Origin: Bryopsis sp. KO-2023
Lineage: Eukaryota > Chlorophyta > Ulvophyceae > Bryopsidales > Bryopsidaceae
Length of the DNA: 64,000 nt
Direction: 5' to 3'
Assembly: GCA_030272585.1 (NCBI GenBank)
Contig: BSYQ01000009.1
Location: 1,984,001-2,048,000 of the forward strand
Position numbers and translations under genes: made by a program. Positions 1 to 10,600 of the stretch are shown here, in pieces. Numbering within the stretch: position 1 is the first letter of the stretch; each line of letters opens with the position of its first letter. The notes under the pieces are model-generated. The model made no database searches. It saw only the letters and a program-made list of their open reading frames with translations, and was not told the DNA's origin.

Positions 1-303
1 ATATTTTATAATTTATCTCCAATTTCTGGTATCGTGATTCTCTCCCCACTCTCTCTAACCATAACAAAAAAAAAGTCCTGAAAACTGGGAGGAACATGTC
101 ACTCTCGTGCAAACATGAAAAGAAAACACTGTTTCATGGTGTTTTTCCTCAACGCTGTTATTTCCAATTTGCACAGCTGGTAGTAGAAAATAAAAAATAA
201 AAATAAATAAAAAAAGTACGCAGGTAAATGAAGTGACATATGCCTTTATTTTAGTTTCTGGCAAGAAAACCCCATCAATCTGTGATTTGATTTCACCACA
301 TAG

Positions 304-1316
304 GCACGACCCTGAGGTGCGATGTCGACGGCAAGATCCAGATGAAGTGTTTCTTGTCGGGGATGCCCGAACTGAAACTCGGCCTCAACGAGAAAATGGG
401 GGACATGACGTTCCATCAATGCGTGAATTTAGCCACCTTCGAAACCCAGAAAGTCGTTACGTTCATCCCCCCTGAAGGGGAGTTCGAACTCATGAGGTAT
501 CGGTGTCAGGATGGTATCAGCGTGCCTTTCAAAGTGCTGCCGGTGATCAACGAACATGGGAGGACGAGGCTGGAGATGAGTGTTTTGGTGAAAAGCGTTT
601 TCGCTCCGCAGCTGTTTGCCCTGAATGTCGTGCTGCAAATTCCTGTGCCGAACAACACTGCAAAGTGTAACATCGTGGTGAGTTGGTTTTGGGACAAAAA
701 AGAGGAGGGAGCCTTTGGGGGGGATTCCCGTTGAAGAAAGAAACGATATTTTTTCTTTGTTTGTGGTGGTGGGTTGAAATGGCTGTCGAGAAGCATAGGA
801 CTGTCGATTGAATTGAATTGCAAAGAAATTTCCATGTTGCTTCTACAGCTTATTTTTGTTCTTATGTTTTGTTTCCTTTTGTTTTCTGAATGCTGAGGGG
901 AGGTCGGGACAAGTCCTATATGAAGCATCATGAATGAAACTGAACCCCCCTCCTAAATTTTGATTTGAATTTTTGAAAAGCAGCTTATCCAGTGGTTGAA
1001 TCTTTCATGGCAGGTTTCGAGCGGGAAAGCGAAATACGATGCCACAAAAGAAGCCATCATTTGGAAAATCAGGAAATTCACGGGGGGAACTGAGAATAAC
1101 CTCAGAGCTGAAGTCGTCCTGGTGTCCACCACGAAAGACAAAAAAGCCTGGGCGAGGCCTCCCATTGCGATGAATTTCCTGGTCCCTATGTACAGTGCCT
1201 CCGGCATGCGGGTTCAATATCTCAAAATTTTGGAACGTAAATGGGGAAGTCATTACAAGGTGGACAAGTGGGTGCGAAAGATTTGCAAATCGGGCGATTT
1301 CTTGACACGTTGGTAG
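304..1316 (+). CDS. AP2M1: AP-2 complex mu subunit, C-terminal part (5' end outside window)
   Basis: Medium chain of the AP-2 clathrin adaptor, which binds tyrosine-based sorting signals of membrane cargo during endocytosis at the plasma membrane. Two exons are visible: 304-677 (acceptor AG at 302-303, donor at 678) and 1014-1316, joined in phase 0. The first exon reads MKCFLSGMPELKLG, then TFHQCVNL and a PPEGEFELMRYR block. The second reads GKAKYDATKEAIIWKIRKF, WARPPIAMNF and ends KWVRKICKSGDFLTRW. These are the hallmark blocks of the mu homology domain, and the ending matches AP-2 mu (KWVRYIGRSG in animals) rather than AP-1 mu. The N-terminal longin half and the linker lie left of the window. 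The short loop between LNEKMGD and TFHQC lacks the insertion seen in animal mu2. Family call is firm; AP-2 over AP-1 rests on the C-terminus. Confidence 0.93.
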
Positions 1317-3047
1317 AGTTTCTTTCTTTTTTTTGTTATATTTTTTTCGTGGTTTGTTTGAAAAGACGGGGAGAGGGGGGTGGAAGAAAGGAAAAAGGGA
1401 CGCATGGCACGTAAGATTGTGTTTTTAAGGGTTAAAAATACCTTTGTGTGGTTATCGCTTTTGTTGTCTCTTTGTTCAATGGAGGAGGGGGGGGAGGGGG
1501 AAAGGAAGATGAAAAAAAAAATCAGTGCAAAAAATTGACCCCTGATTTTGCCGATGGGTAGATTTCAAAAAAAAAAAATGAAGTTCACAAAAAAAAGCAG
1601 CAGCAAGATCGTGCAGGAGAGTGTTTTGTTTTTTTGTTTTATGTTGATGTTTTGCGTTAAAAAAAAACGTCGGGAAGAGATTTGTTCCCCACCCCCCGAC
1701 CTCTCAAAAGAGAAGGAAGTGCAAAAAAAATACTGCATAAAGCAAAAAGAGTCGAAGAAAATGAAGTTCGTGGAGGTCGAGCATGATGGGAAGGATACCT
1801 TCCAAGTCGAGAGGAAATTTAGGGGAAGAAAAACAACCGTTTTCGATGCTTGGGAAATCAAAGTTTGGAAAACGGGGTGGTGGATAGGGGGAGGGGGCTG
1901 GTTTTTGGGGGGGGTTCAATCGTTCTTGACTGGTGAAATCGACGATTCTTTGAGGGAAAAGGAGTTTGGTGTTTTTTTTAGATGTCATGGGGGGTCTTTC
2001 TAGAACCTTATCTAGATGTCATTAGAATGGGATGAGAGAGGAAGCAAAAAAAAATTCAAGAGGAAGGGGGGAAAAGGGAAAACAGAAGAATGGGGGGCGG
2101 GGGGAGTTCCGTAAAACGAATTTGGAGTTGGGCTGGGTCGGTGATGTTCTGTACGTTGATGAGAAGTTATTGGGTTAGGTTTGCGGTTTTTCTATTGTAT
2201 GCTTGGTTGCATGCATTCATTTCCTTTCTTCGTTTTTTTTTTTCTGCCCCTTTTTTTTTTTAAATTCGTCAGGTGGCTGCCGAGGAGGTGGTGGTGTATT
2301 TTCTCTGCGATATTTGCTGAGTTGATCCTCCCTTTTCTTTTTTTTTTCTTCAACAAAAATGGGTTGCGATAGGATAGGAATTTTCTGATAACCGGGAGAA
2401 AAAAAAAGCCCAACCAAATTTATATACAGAAATGCCACTTTTAAGCATGGATGGACACTATTTAAAATATCTCACTCAACTGTGGTGTTTGGGGACTGAA
2501 CAGCGATGGTTAACATACCGCTATGATTTTGATATGAAGCATGAATTTGATGCAATCTGGAATCTTTTCTATTCGATCAATACATCAATAATAAATACAA
2601 TATTTTTCAAGTCCATGCCCTCCATTGCCGATTGTCCCAGCAAACTATGGATCTCTGGACAAATGTAAGAGAGAGGGGAACTTTACTGAACAATGTTCGT
2701 TGAAAATGGTGCCCACGTGTGCGTCTTCGTTCGTTTTTGCCGTGAACTGTTTTACTGTGAACTGTGCTGAAGTGCTATACTATACTGGACTTTGGAAAAA
2801 ACAACGGTGCGTAGGAGATGAATTCGCAAAGTCCGAATAAGCTCTGTGGGATTCTCAAAGTGGAGTTGGACTCAACTTGGGTGCATACTATCAAGCAATT
2901 AAACTTCATTGATTCATTTGAACTTTGAAAAATAAAATAAATCGAACTATATTTAACTTATTTACCAAAAGGCTTTTTTCTTTGATAGATATAAATCAAA
3001 AAGATAATTAAATTTATGAATTAAAAGAATAAATAGTAAAAAGATTT
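1317..3047. other. Non-coding, low-complexity stretch after AP-2 mu
   Basis: About 1.7 kb rich in A runs, T runs and G runs. Open frames here (for example 1548-2003) are lysine- and phenylalanine-rich products of the homopolymers. The 2430-2840 part has ordinary composition but no recognisable protein. Probably the 3' untranslated and intergenic part of the AP-2 mu gene. Confidence 0.5.
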
Positions 3048-3334
3048 TTAAGGACCCCTCTTGGACCCTTCGAGAGAAGGGAGCCATCACGCCACGACAA
3101 GGCGGGGGTCCACCGCGGTGGAAAAACATGGGTAGTCCCGGGCTCGGCCGCCCACCCAACGGATCGGGAGGTCTTTCGAATTGCCCGGCCCGGGTGGGTG
3201 GTTTTTTCCCCGGGGTGGTGGCTAACCGAGCCGGAACCCACATGGGGATTCCAGGCGCACACCACCCCGGGTAGATCGCGGACCCAATCCCGCGATCAAC
3301 CACGTCTTTGGTACGGGGTACCTAGACACACAAA
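3048..3334. repeat. GC-rich island next to an A/T-rich tail, candidate retroelement 3' end
   Basis: A sharply bounded block of about 290 bp, far richer in G and C than its surroundings, with several short palindromic C/G clusters (CCGCGG at 3112, CCCGGG runs). On the minus strand it is followed by an A/T-rich stretch (2940-3045). A GC-rich body joined to an A/T-rich tail is typical of the 3' end of a non-LTR retrotransposon or SINE. No reverse transcriptase motif is visible in any frame, so family and orientation are unproven. Confidence 0.35.
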
Positions 3335-4988
3335 GGGTTAGAATTTAAAAAAATCAAAGATCAGTCCAAACGAGCCGGAAAGATCAATGACATGACTTTC
3401 CACCATGTCCGACGCCGTTACATTCCAGAGAAATCCTTTTCCTCCTGAACGATAGTGTCAAATCGATGAAGTCCGGCGCCTCTGTGTTTGGTGCAGTCGC
3501 ATTTCTTTCAAGTAAACGGCGAGTTTGCGATTTGAAGTGGGTTCGCCCACGCAACGTCTGACTACTGAACGGTAGTTTCTTGCGAGACAACCACCCACGC
3601 TGCTCAGTTGTGTAGTTTGGGGTTCCCATCCTTGTTCGATGGAAGACCCACTCTTTTCTGGCACAATCAGCGAGTTTCTCTGAACAACGCCGAAAATATC
3701 CCCACCCAGAGCACAGGGCACTTTCTTACGTCGCCAAAGCCGCAGCTCCCCACCAGAACGAGCAAGCTTGTTTTGTCATTTCTAGACACAGCCCCTCATC
3801 TTTGTGACACGACGATATTTCATGTTGTTGCAGGACAGTTTCACCTTAACCGGCTGCTGCGGCTGCAAGACAACTGACGTTGACGATAAAGCGAGACGCA
3901 CGAGGTCAGTACGCGGTCATCACTGCGAGCATCAACACTGGAAGTGCCAGCGATCCGTATTTCACAGCCCGGTTGACTTTGGAAAGGCGTCGAGTGCGAA
4001 CTTTTGCTGGCTGTGGGTGCCAGATACAAGCATCGATTCAAGCTCAGGCAACAGGTCGCGATGGAGGCCTGTTGCATGTTTGTAACTGCGTCCTGTTTCG
4101 TTTGAAACTGCCCTTTGAAACTGCCCGACGAAAAAGCACAATCCCTTTACAGTGAACCGAGCAATGCAAGAGAGGAAAATCACAATTTATGCAGAGGTCG
4201 GTGGTACTGCACAACTCAACAGAAACGAGAACCAGAATAATCAAGAAATTGCTCTTACACGCTTTTGTTTCATCAATGGACATAAAGCACTCAAACCAGT
4301 ATATCCACAACCATGACCCCATGGTCCAAAATAAATCTAAGGGCGGGTGGGCTCTGGGAAAAACAAGAGGTGCCCGAAGAGTATTCATGTTCACATTTTA
4401 TGTTGTGTTACTGTAGTGCCCCAAGCGGCTTCACTGCAATCACTAATCGTTTTCTGACCCCCTTTCTCGACTTTCAACTAAAGAGCAGATCTCACTGAAT
4501 TTCCCACCTCCTCCCTTCCGTCCCACCTATGCATAAACTACTTGTTTTGCAACAATTGAACATATCGATCGCTTTCCCCCAAGGAGGCCCTGAACTGAGT
4601 ACATCTGTGAGTGGCGAATAGTAAAATATCCTGAACGAACAATGATGGACCAAAACACTGGGCCACACTGACAAAGTGCCCCTACTGCTTGCTTCCAATG
4701 AAGTGAGGTAGGCAAAGGGAAAAAAAACACCACCCTGAGATCTCACCACTTTTGATACTGTGGAGCTTAAAACACACACAGAACAGAAACACAATTCTCA
4801 AGCTGTTTTTTTCAACAACAGTACCCCAAATCCTTTTCCCCCCAAAAAATCACATATCCAAGAAACCGAAAAATAAATGCTGATCTATCCCCGACAATCC
4901 TTGACACATGACTGCAATCTACAACGCTTAAAAACGAAGCTTAAGAAAAAAAAAATTGGAGATCTCCCAACCCCATTAGTTATCTGCC
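3335..4988. other. No confident gene; coding-like patch near 3720-4155
   Basis: The 3720-4155 part has the base composition of exons in this window. It contains one exon-like segment with acceptor TTGCAG near 3834 and donor GTCAGT near 3905 that reads LTGCCGCKTTDVDD. Nothing in it is recognisable. It could be part of an unknown gene or an old mobile element. The 4200-4988 part shows no signal. Confidence 0.25.
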
Positions 4989-5907
4989 TCAATCATCATG
5001 ATCATGGATTTCAGGAATCACCACTCGAACTATGTACAACCCCACATAGTACACGACCAGTCCGACAACAAGGAGAACCCCCCATGCATTCAATCCACCG
5101 CTGGTTTTCCGAGGTTTCAGAGTTTTGAGAATTTCCTGGGCCTCTTCGACATCGCAATGCTGGGTTTCGCAGAAATGATGGACGATAAATTCGTACAGTC
5201 GATGGGACTCTTCGCCCAAGGCCAGTGGAAAGCATTGATGAGCGATGCGTTCGCATCTCATCCTTCTGGTTTGCATCAGCAGAGCGTCGCAAGGGGGTCT
5301 TCTTTCGTGTGTGAATTCGTCTTCGGATTGGGTGGGGAAGAAGTAGGCGCAGTGCAAAATGGGGCATAAATCGGATAGGCACGAGGTTGCATTAGGCAGG
5401 ATTTCGTTGCCATGTCTGAAATCCAAGTGATTGTCCAAAAAGTGCTCCGCTCGGAACGTCTTTTGATGAAAAAAACAATAACAGTATGTCGGAAGAATGC
5501 TAAAAAACCTTAATAAGCCTGGAATTTTCTGCGTTTTTTTTGGGGGGGGAGGGAAGGATAAAAAATGATTGATCTCTTGCTTATTTTCAGGCCTGGTATT
5601 TTCTGTTTCTGCTTTTAATTTTAATTTTTTTTGAACTCCTGTGATCCTGGTGGTTATTTTTTGCGTATTTTCTGAAAATTTCTGTTACGAGGACCTCCCC
5701 CTCCTCTCACATCGACAAAAACTAAGAAACAAATCTTTGGCCTACCTTCCCACAGAAGCCACATTTGTGGAGTTTGATATCTTTCTCTGTACGGGGTAGC
5801 ACCACCCGCTTGTGCTGCTCCTGTCTCAGGAAAATATTATGACTCAAATCCAAAGGACAGTCCTCCGGCAGCTGAGCTCGCACTTTGCTCATTCTTGGAA
5901 GCAAAAA
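4989..5907 (-). CDS. C2H2-type zinc-finger protein with C-terminal membrane anchor (5' exon not found)
   Basis: Two exons joined in phase 0: 5746-5907 and 4989-5459 (donor GTAGGC, acceptor AAAAG). The first carries PEDCPLDLSHNIF and HKCGFCGK; the second continues TFRAEHFLDNHLDFRHG. Together these make one C2H2 finger (C..C, twelve residues, H....H). A cysteine-rich region follows (CLSDLCPILHC, HHFCETQHC), then a hydrophobic segment (AWGVLLVVGLVVYYVGLYIV) close to a short acidic tail. I recall this arrangement from a small conserved eukaryotic family present in plants and animals, whose members carry an N-terminal signal peptide; its biochemical role is unknown to me. The exon with the start codon and expected signal peptide lies somewhere in 5908-7600. 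A single-pass secretory-pathway membrane protein is the likely topology. Confidence 0.7.
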
Positions 5908-7618
5908 CTGCACACAAAAGGCCAAATAAATTGAAAACGATAAAAAACATCTTGTAAAAAAAGGATAGTGAAACGAAAGAATCATATTCAAGGCCGAGGA
6001 GAAAAGTGACAAACCGTCTGGACACATGAACATGATTCTAGAAGGTGGATTAGTTGAGAGAAGGGGGTTCTTTTTTATATTAATTGGTGTTTTTTTTTCA
6101 ACTGCTAAAAACAAACAGTCACCTTCTTGGGAGGTGACTGTTCCTGTATGAGCATTTTTCTGGGTGTTGCAAAAAAAAAACCAAAAAAACTTGAGTTCGA
6201 TTGATGCACTGCACAGATTCTAAGGTTTTGAGATAGAGAGCAGATTAAGATGGGCATTCATTTAAAAAAAAAGGTGGAAGTTTTAAAGAAGAGGTATGAG
6301 GGAAAGAACGAATTCTTCACTCATAAAAATACCTCTTCCAGAATCCATTGCGCTTGACGGCTCTGGGCACGGTCGCATGAATGCGAGATGGCGCTGGAAC
6401 AGAAACCTAGCGCGAGGAGGAAATGGAATGCCGCTGAGAATCCGCGGTGCATGGCGATTTTGTGTGAGGGAGAGATTCAATGCCAAATTTGGCGGATGCC
6501 CGCCAGCTGTATGATTGGTGATCGCTGAGATGCAACGCCGTTTCGTCGATAGGTGGTACGAAGGTTCTGGGAAGGCTGCTGGGCCACGTGATATCTATTG
6601 TTGTCTTCCCATAATTGTTGTGTGTTGGTGAAAGGGATAGTTCTGCCCCGTGCTTCTCTGGCAGGGTTGTGGAAACCAACCCTGTGTCCTGTAGTTTGAC
6701 GTTCAATTCACAAGTTCGCAAGCATTTTACAGTCGGGAAAACTCACGGGCAACTGTTCAACTCAGTGAACCACCCCAAGATTGAACCCTTGTCGAACTCC
6801 CAAGAGAAAAAAAAACAACACCATGCATAGAGGCTTTGCAAAATCCAGAGCCCGCCGCCGAGAAGAACGCCTTGCGTGCTCGCAAGCTAGGTCGCGTTGG
6901 CCACACAACTTCTGTGAAAAACACGTGGGCCATCACAGCCGTTTGGATGGTCTTGTAACGGATGCCTTCCTCGCGGCGTTTTGTTTTTCAGCAGCAGTAA
7001 AAACAGTTCGTGAACTCGCAGCCGCCGGCGCAAACCCACACAAACAGGCCGTCATATCTGGCGCTGAAAACGTGCACTACCGCCTGCACCATATTTGGAC
7101 TCGATGGTATGCAGTCCCATTCCGCCGTCCCAGTTGTGCTGTATTTCCTAACGAGGTTCAAATTTTCCCCCAAAAGTCCCGATTCGGAAGTAACTTTCTC
7201 ACCCTGCGTCCAACGTTGCCACCGAAACGTCCTTTGTTCTTGTTCCGTCCAACTTGGGAGACGCACATCGTGCCAAAAACGATTTCACGTGTCTGAAATA
7301 CCTTGATGAAAATGGGGGCTGGGGTTGACGTTTTGGCCACCCGCCAGGGTTGTTGCTGACGCCCACGGTACTGCCAACGGCTTGCCGCTGGCGTCGGTAC
7401 TTCCCTCACCAACGGAGCTCTTAATACACTCGCCAAAGCTAGACAGCCCACCAAACCGGTTGTCGTTCTTCTAACCGATAATCTCCGCTCAACCTCATTT
7501 TGTCAGTGGAACCCTTTCGCCTCTCGGTTGCCACACACAGAAAACAGGGGGCTGTTAGGTTCTGTTTTTTTTCTTTATATCTTTTTCTTAATTGTCGCAC
7601 AACAACTTGCGTTTCGCT
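5908..7618. other. Region between the zinc-finger gene and the F-box gene
   Basis: Should hold the missing first exon(s) of the zinc-finger gene on the minus strand and the promoter and 5' UTR of the F-box gene on the plus strand. The 6300-7450 part is exon-like in composition, but no frame on either strand gives a recognisable protein. Confidence 0.35.
6114..6142. repeat. Perfect 11-bp hairpin
   Basis: AACAGTCACCT, a 7-nt loop, then AGGTGACTGTT: a perfect inverted repeat in otherwise A/T-rich sequence, probably within the first intron of the zinc-finger gene. No T-run follows on either strand, so it is not a Pol III terminator. Function unknown. Confidence 0.6.
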
Positions 7619-10600
7619 ATGAGAGCCAAAATTTTGATCGACGCTGGCCAAGAAGACGACGAGTGCGATGGGTTGTTGACGTCACTTGGCGATTGGTTCT
7701 GGGAGAGCGTTTTCAAAAAAATAAGTTTTTCCGAGCGGGCGAGAGCCGAACTGGTTTGTCGGAAATGGTATGAAGTGCTCCGTTTGAGATTCTTTTGGAC
7801 GAGCGTGGAGCTGACGAGCGACGAGAAAATGGCCGGACAGGTAAAAAAAACATAAGGTGCCTTGATCGAGGTGTCTCGGTTTCAGTGGGTTCAGCGCGCT
7901 GATCGATTCATAGTTGGGAATGCGGCGTTTTTTTTTCCTTTGAGAAATTGAAAGTGCGGCGTTGTTTGGCTCCTTTCTGCGACGACTTTCGCCCTGATGA
8001 TAGGGTGTCGCCCCATAATCGCTACTCCCATAATCGCTACTCCCATGTCCGCTACTGCCACCACCGCTACTCGTCGGACATCCATCCATCCGGCTCCCAA
8101 AATAGCTTTACAGAAACCAACCGTGCTTTAGTGAACCGCACAAACGCTCCGCAGGTGTTTTCCCCCCTTCGCCCCTTCGTGAAGTTTATCGTACCTCGAC
8201 TACCTGTGTCCCATCAACAAGGCGAAGCTTGGGACGCCTTGTTGGGAGTGTTCGGTCCACACGATCAGGAGTTTTCTTGTTTCGGCGCTGGGCCATGTGG
8301 TGTTTAAGGAAAGCGGGCTCATGGGGTGTTCAGAAAAGGGGGTGGTGGTGGATGAGCGGAGCTTGAGGTTTCAGAACAGGGCGCTAGGGATTCTGATGGA
8401 GAGGTTCTTGGATGTCAGCCCATACACGAGGTAGGGGGGTTCGCTCGTGCAGCATTCTGTTTCATTTCGTTGTTGTTTTTTTTTTCAGTTTATTTTTAAT
8501 TTTTTAATTTTTTTTTTTCTGTTTTTCTTGGTTCATTTTTGTTTTGTTTTTTTTCGTTTTGTTTTTGTGTTTGATTTTTTAGCTTTTTTTTCCCTGCACC
8601 CGAAAAGATTTGAAAGCACCATGCTAACGGGTGAACATGAAACCCTTCACACAGGGCTCGGACTTTTGGAGTGTGGACGATGCTGGTGCAAAGCAAAGTG
8701 ATTCCGATAGACCACTACGTTCCGCTGGCAGAAGCGGGCTATCGACACCTGTCAGACAAGACGCCCGCCGTTCAGAAAGCTGCCATCACGCTGCTGAATT
8801 CTAAGCCGAATACCTTTCGCCCTCGGTCAAGGGTTCCCCCACAGTTTTGTTTTTGAATGAATGTTGAGATGATTTTTTTTTTTTGATTGATCAGGAAATG
8901 GAGTCCGATGCCGACAGGATGTTGGCATTGACACAAGGTAAAAAAAAAAAGCACCCCCCCCTCCCCCTTGAAGAAAAAAATAAAAAATCCTTGACGATTT
9001 TTTATTCAAATCGAGCTCTGTTGTAAATGTAGGATATAAATTAGACAGAACAATATTTGTGAGATACTTGACAAATAATCACTTTTCTCTGTGGGGTGCG
9101 TCGGTTCCAAAATGCTGGCCAAGTTTAAAAACATGCACCTTTTTTGAAATGCATATTTCCTCACCCCAGAAACGGTATCGAAACCTTTGAGCACAAGACA
9201 CCTGAATTTTTAAGAAATTAAATGAAAAAAAGAAAAACATGAACCAATTACATGCATGGCCTGCAGTTTCAACAAAAAAGACATTTGAAGTAATACCACA
9301 AAAAAAATTCAAGTTCTAAAAATAGAATGAGTGTATTTTTTCATTTTTTTCCCTCAGTTAGATGAGCAAGAGTCGCAGATGCCTGGAGCAACGAATTTGG
9401 AACAGTTGAGGGTTTTGGAGGGATCTCTGATGGTTGGATTTGAGTTTTCGCAATTGATCGAAAAGAGCCTGGCTGCGAACAAGCAAATTCTGATGTGGCC
9501 ATCCACTTTGGCAGCCCAAGAAGCGATCGATCCAGTAAATTTTTGTTTTTAAATTCATAATTTTCTTTTTCCAGTGAATATTTTCAACAAGGGGAGGGGG
9601 ATAGGGTCGAAACTCCACTTTTCATAATTCTGCATTTTTCTTTGAGCTCCAAACAAAATCTGGGTATGTTAAAAATATTGCATCATAAGTGTATTGAAAC
9701 AAATAAATAAAATATAAAAAAATACTCAAGAGTTTTAAAGTGGAACGATTGTAAATTCGAAATATTGAAGTGAATTCAGTCTGAAATTCATAGACGAAAG
9801 AAAGAGTTGAAAGGAAAAAAAATGAAAAAAAATGGTTGAAAACCCTTAATTTTCTGTTATTGTTTAGGCAAGGGGTGTCATTCAAATACTTACTATGGGG
9901 ATCGATCAGTGGAGGCCTATGCTGGTCGGACATGTGGATGCAATCATCTAGGTAACTTTTTGTTATTAAACACAGGTAATAATTCTTATATTTATTTTAA
10001 GTGGTATGGAAATAAATAAAGGTAGTATATATACAGAAGAAATAAGTAAATTTTTGTAAGGATGTTTGATAAAAACAATCTTTACATTCGATTTGGGAAA
10101 TCTGAATTTTAAAAAGTTTGTGGTTGATTGGCTGGTTGTGTTTTAACAATGAATGGTTGAATGGTTTTGTTTTTATTTTTATTTTTCATGTTGAACATAC
10201 ATAGATTTTCCATGTGGATGATGTGGATGTAGTTGCATTGGAGTATGCATGCACATTGTTGAAAAAGATAAACATGAATTGTTTTTAAAAGAAAGAAAAA
10301 ACTGTAAGTGTTTTTAAAAGAAAAAAAAAACTGTAAGTGTTTGTAAAAGAAACAAAAAATTGTAAGTGTTTTTAAAGGGAAAAAAAACTGGAATTGTTTT
10401 TGGAGGAAAAAAAAGACTTGAATTGTTTGTGAAAGAAAAAAAAACTGTAGGTGTTTGTGAAAGAAAAAAAAAACTGTAAGTGTTTTTAAAGAAAAAAAAA
10501 ACTGTAAGTGTTTTTAAAGGAAAAAAAAACTGGAATTGTTTTTGGAGGATAAAAAAGACTTGAATTGTTTGTAAAAGAAAAATAAACTGTAAGTGTTTGT

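Noticed and set aside
7158..7454. Minus-strand frame as first exon of the zinc-finger gene
   Set aside because: No signal peptide and no donor in the required phase; the true first exon remains unknown.
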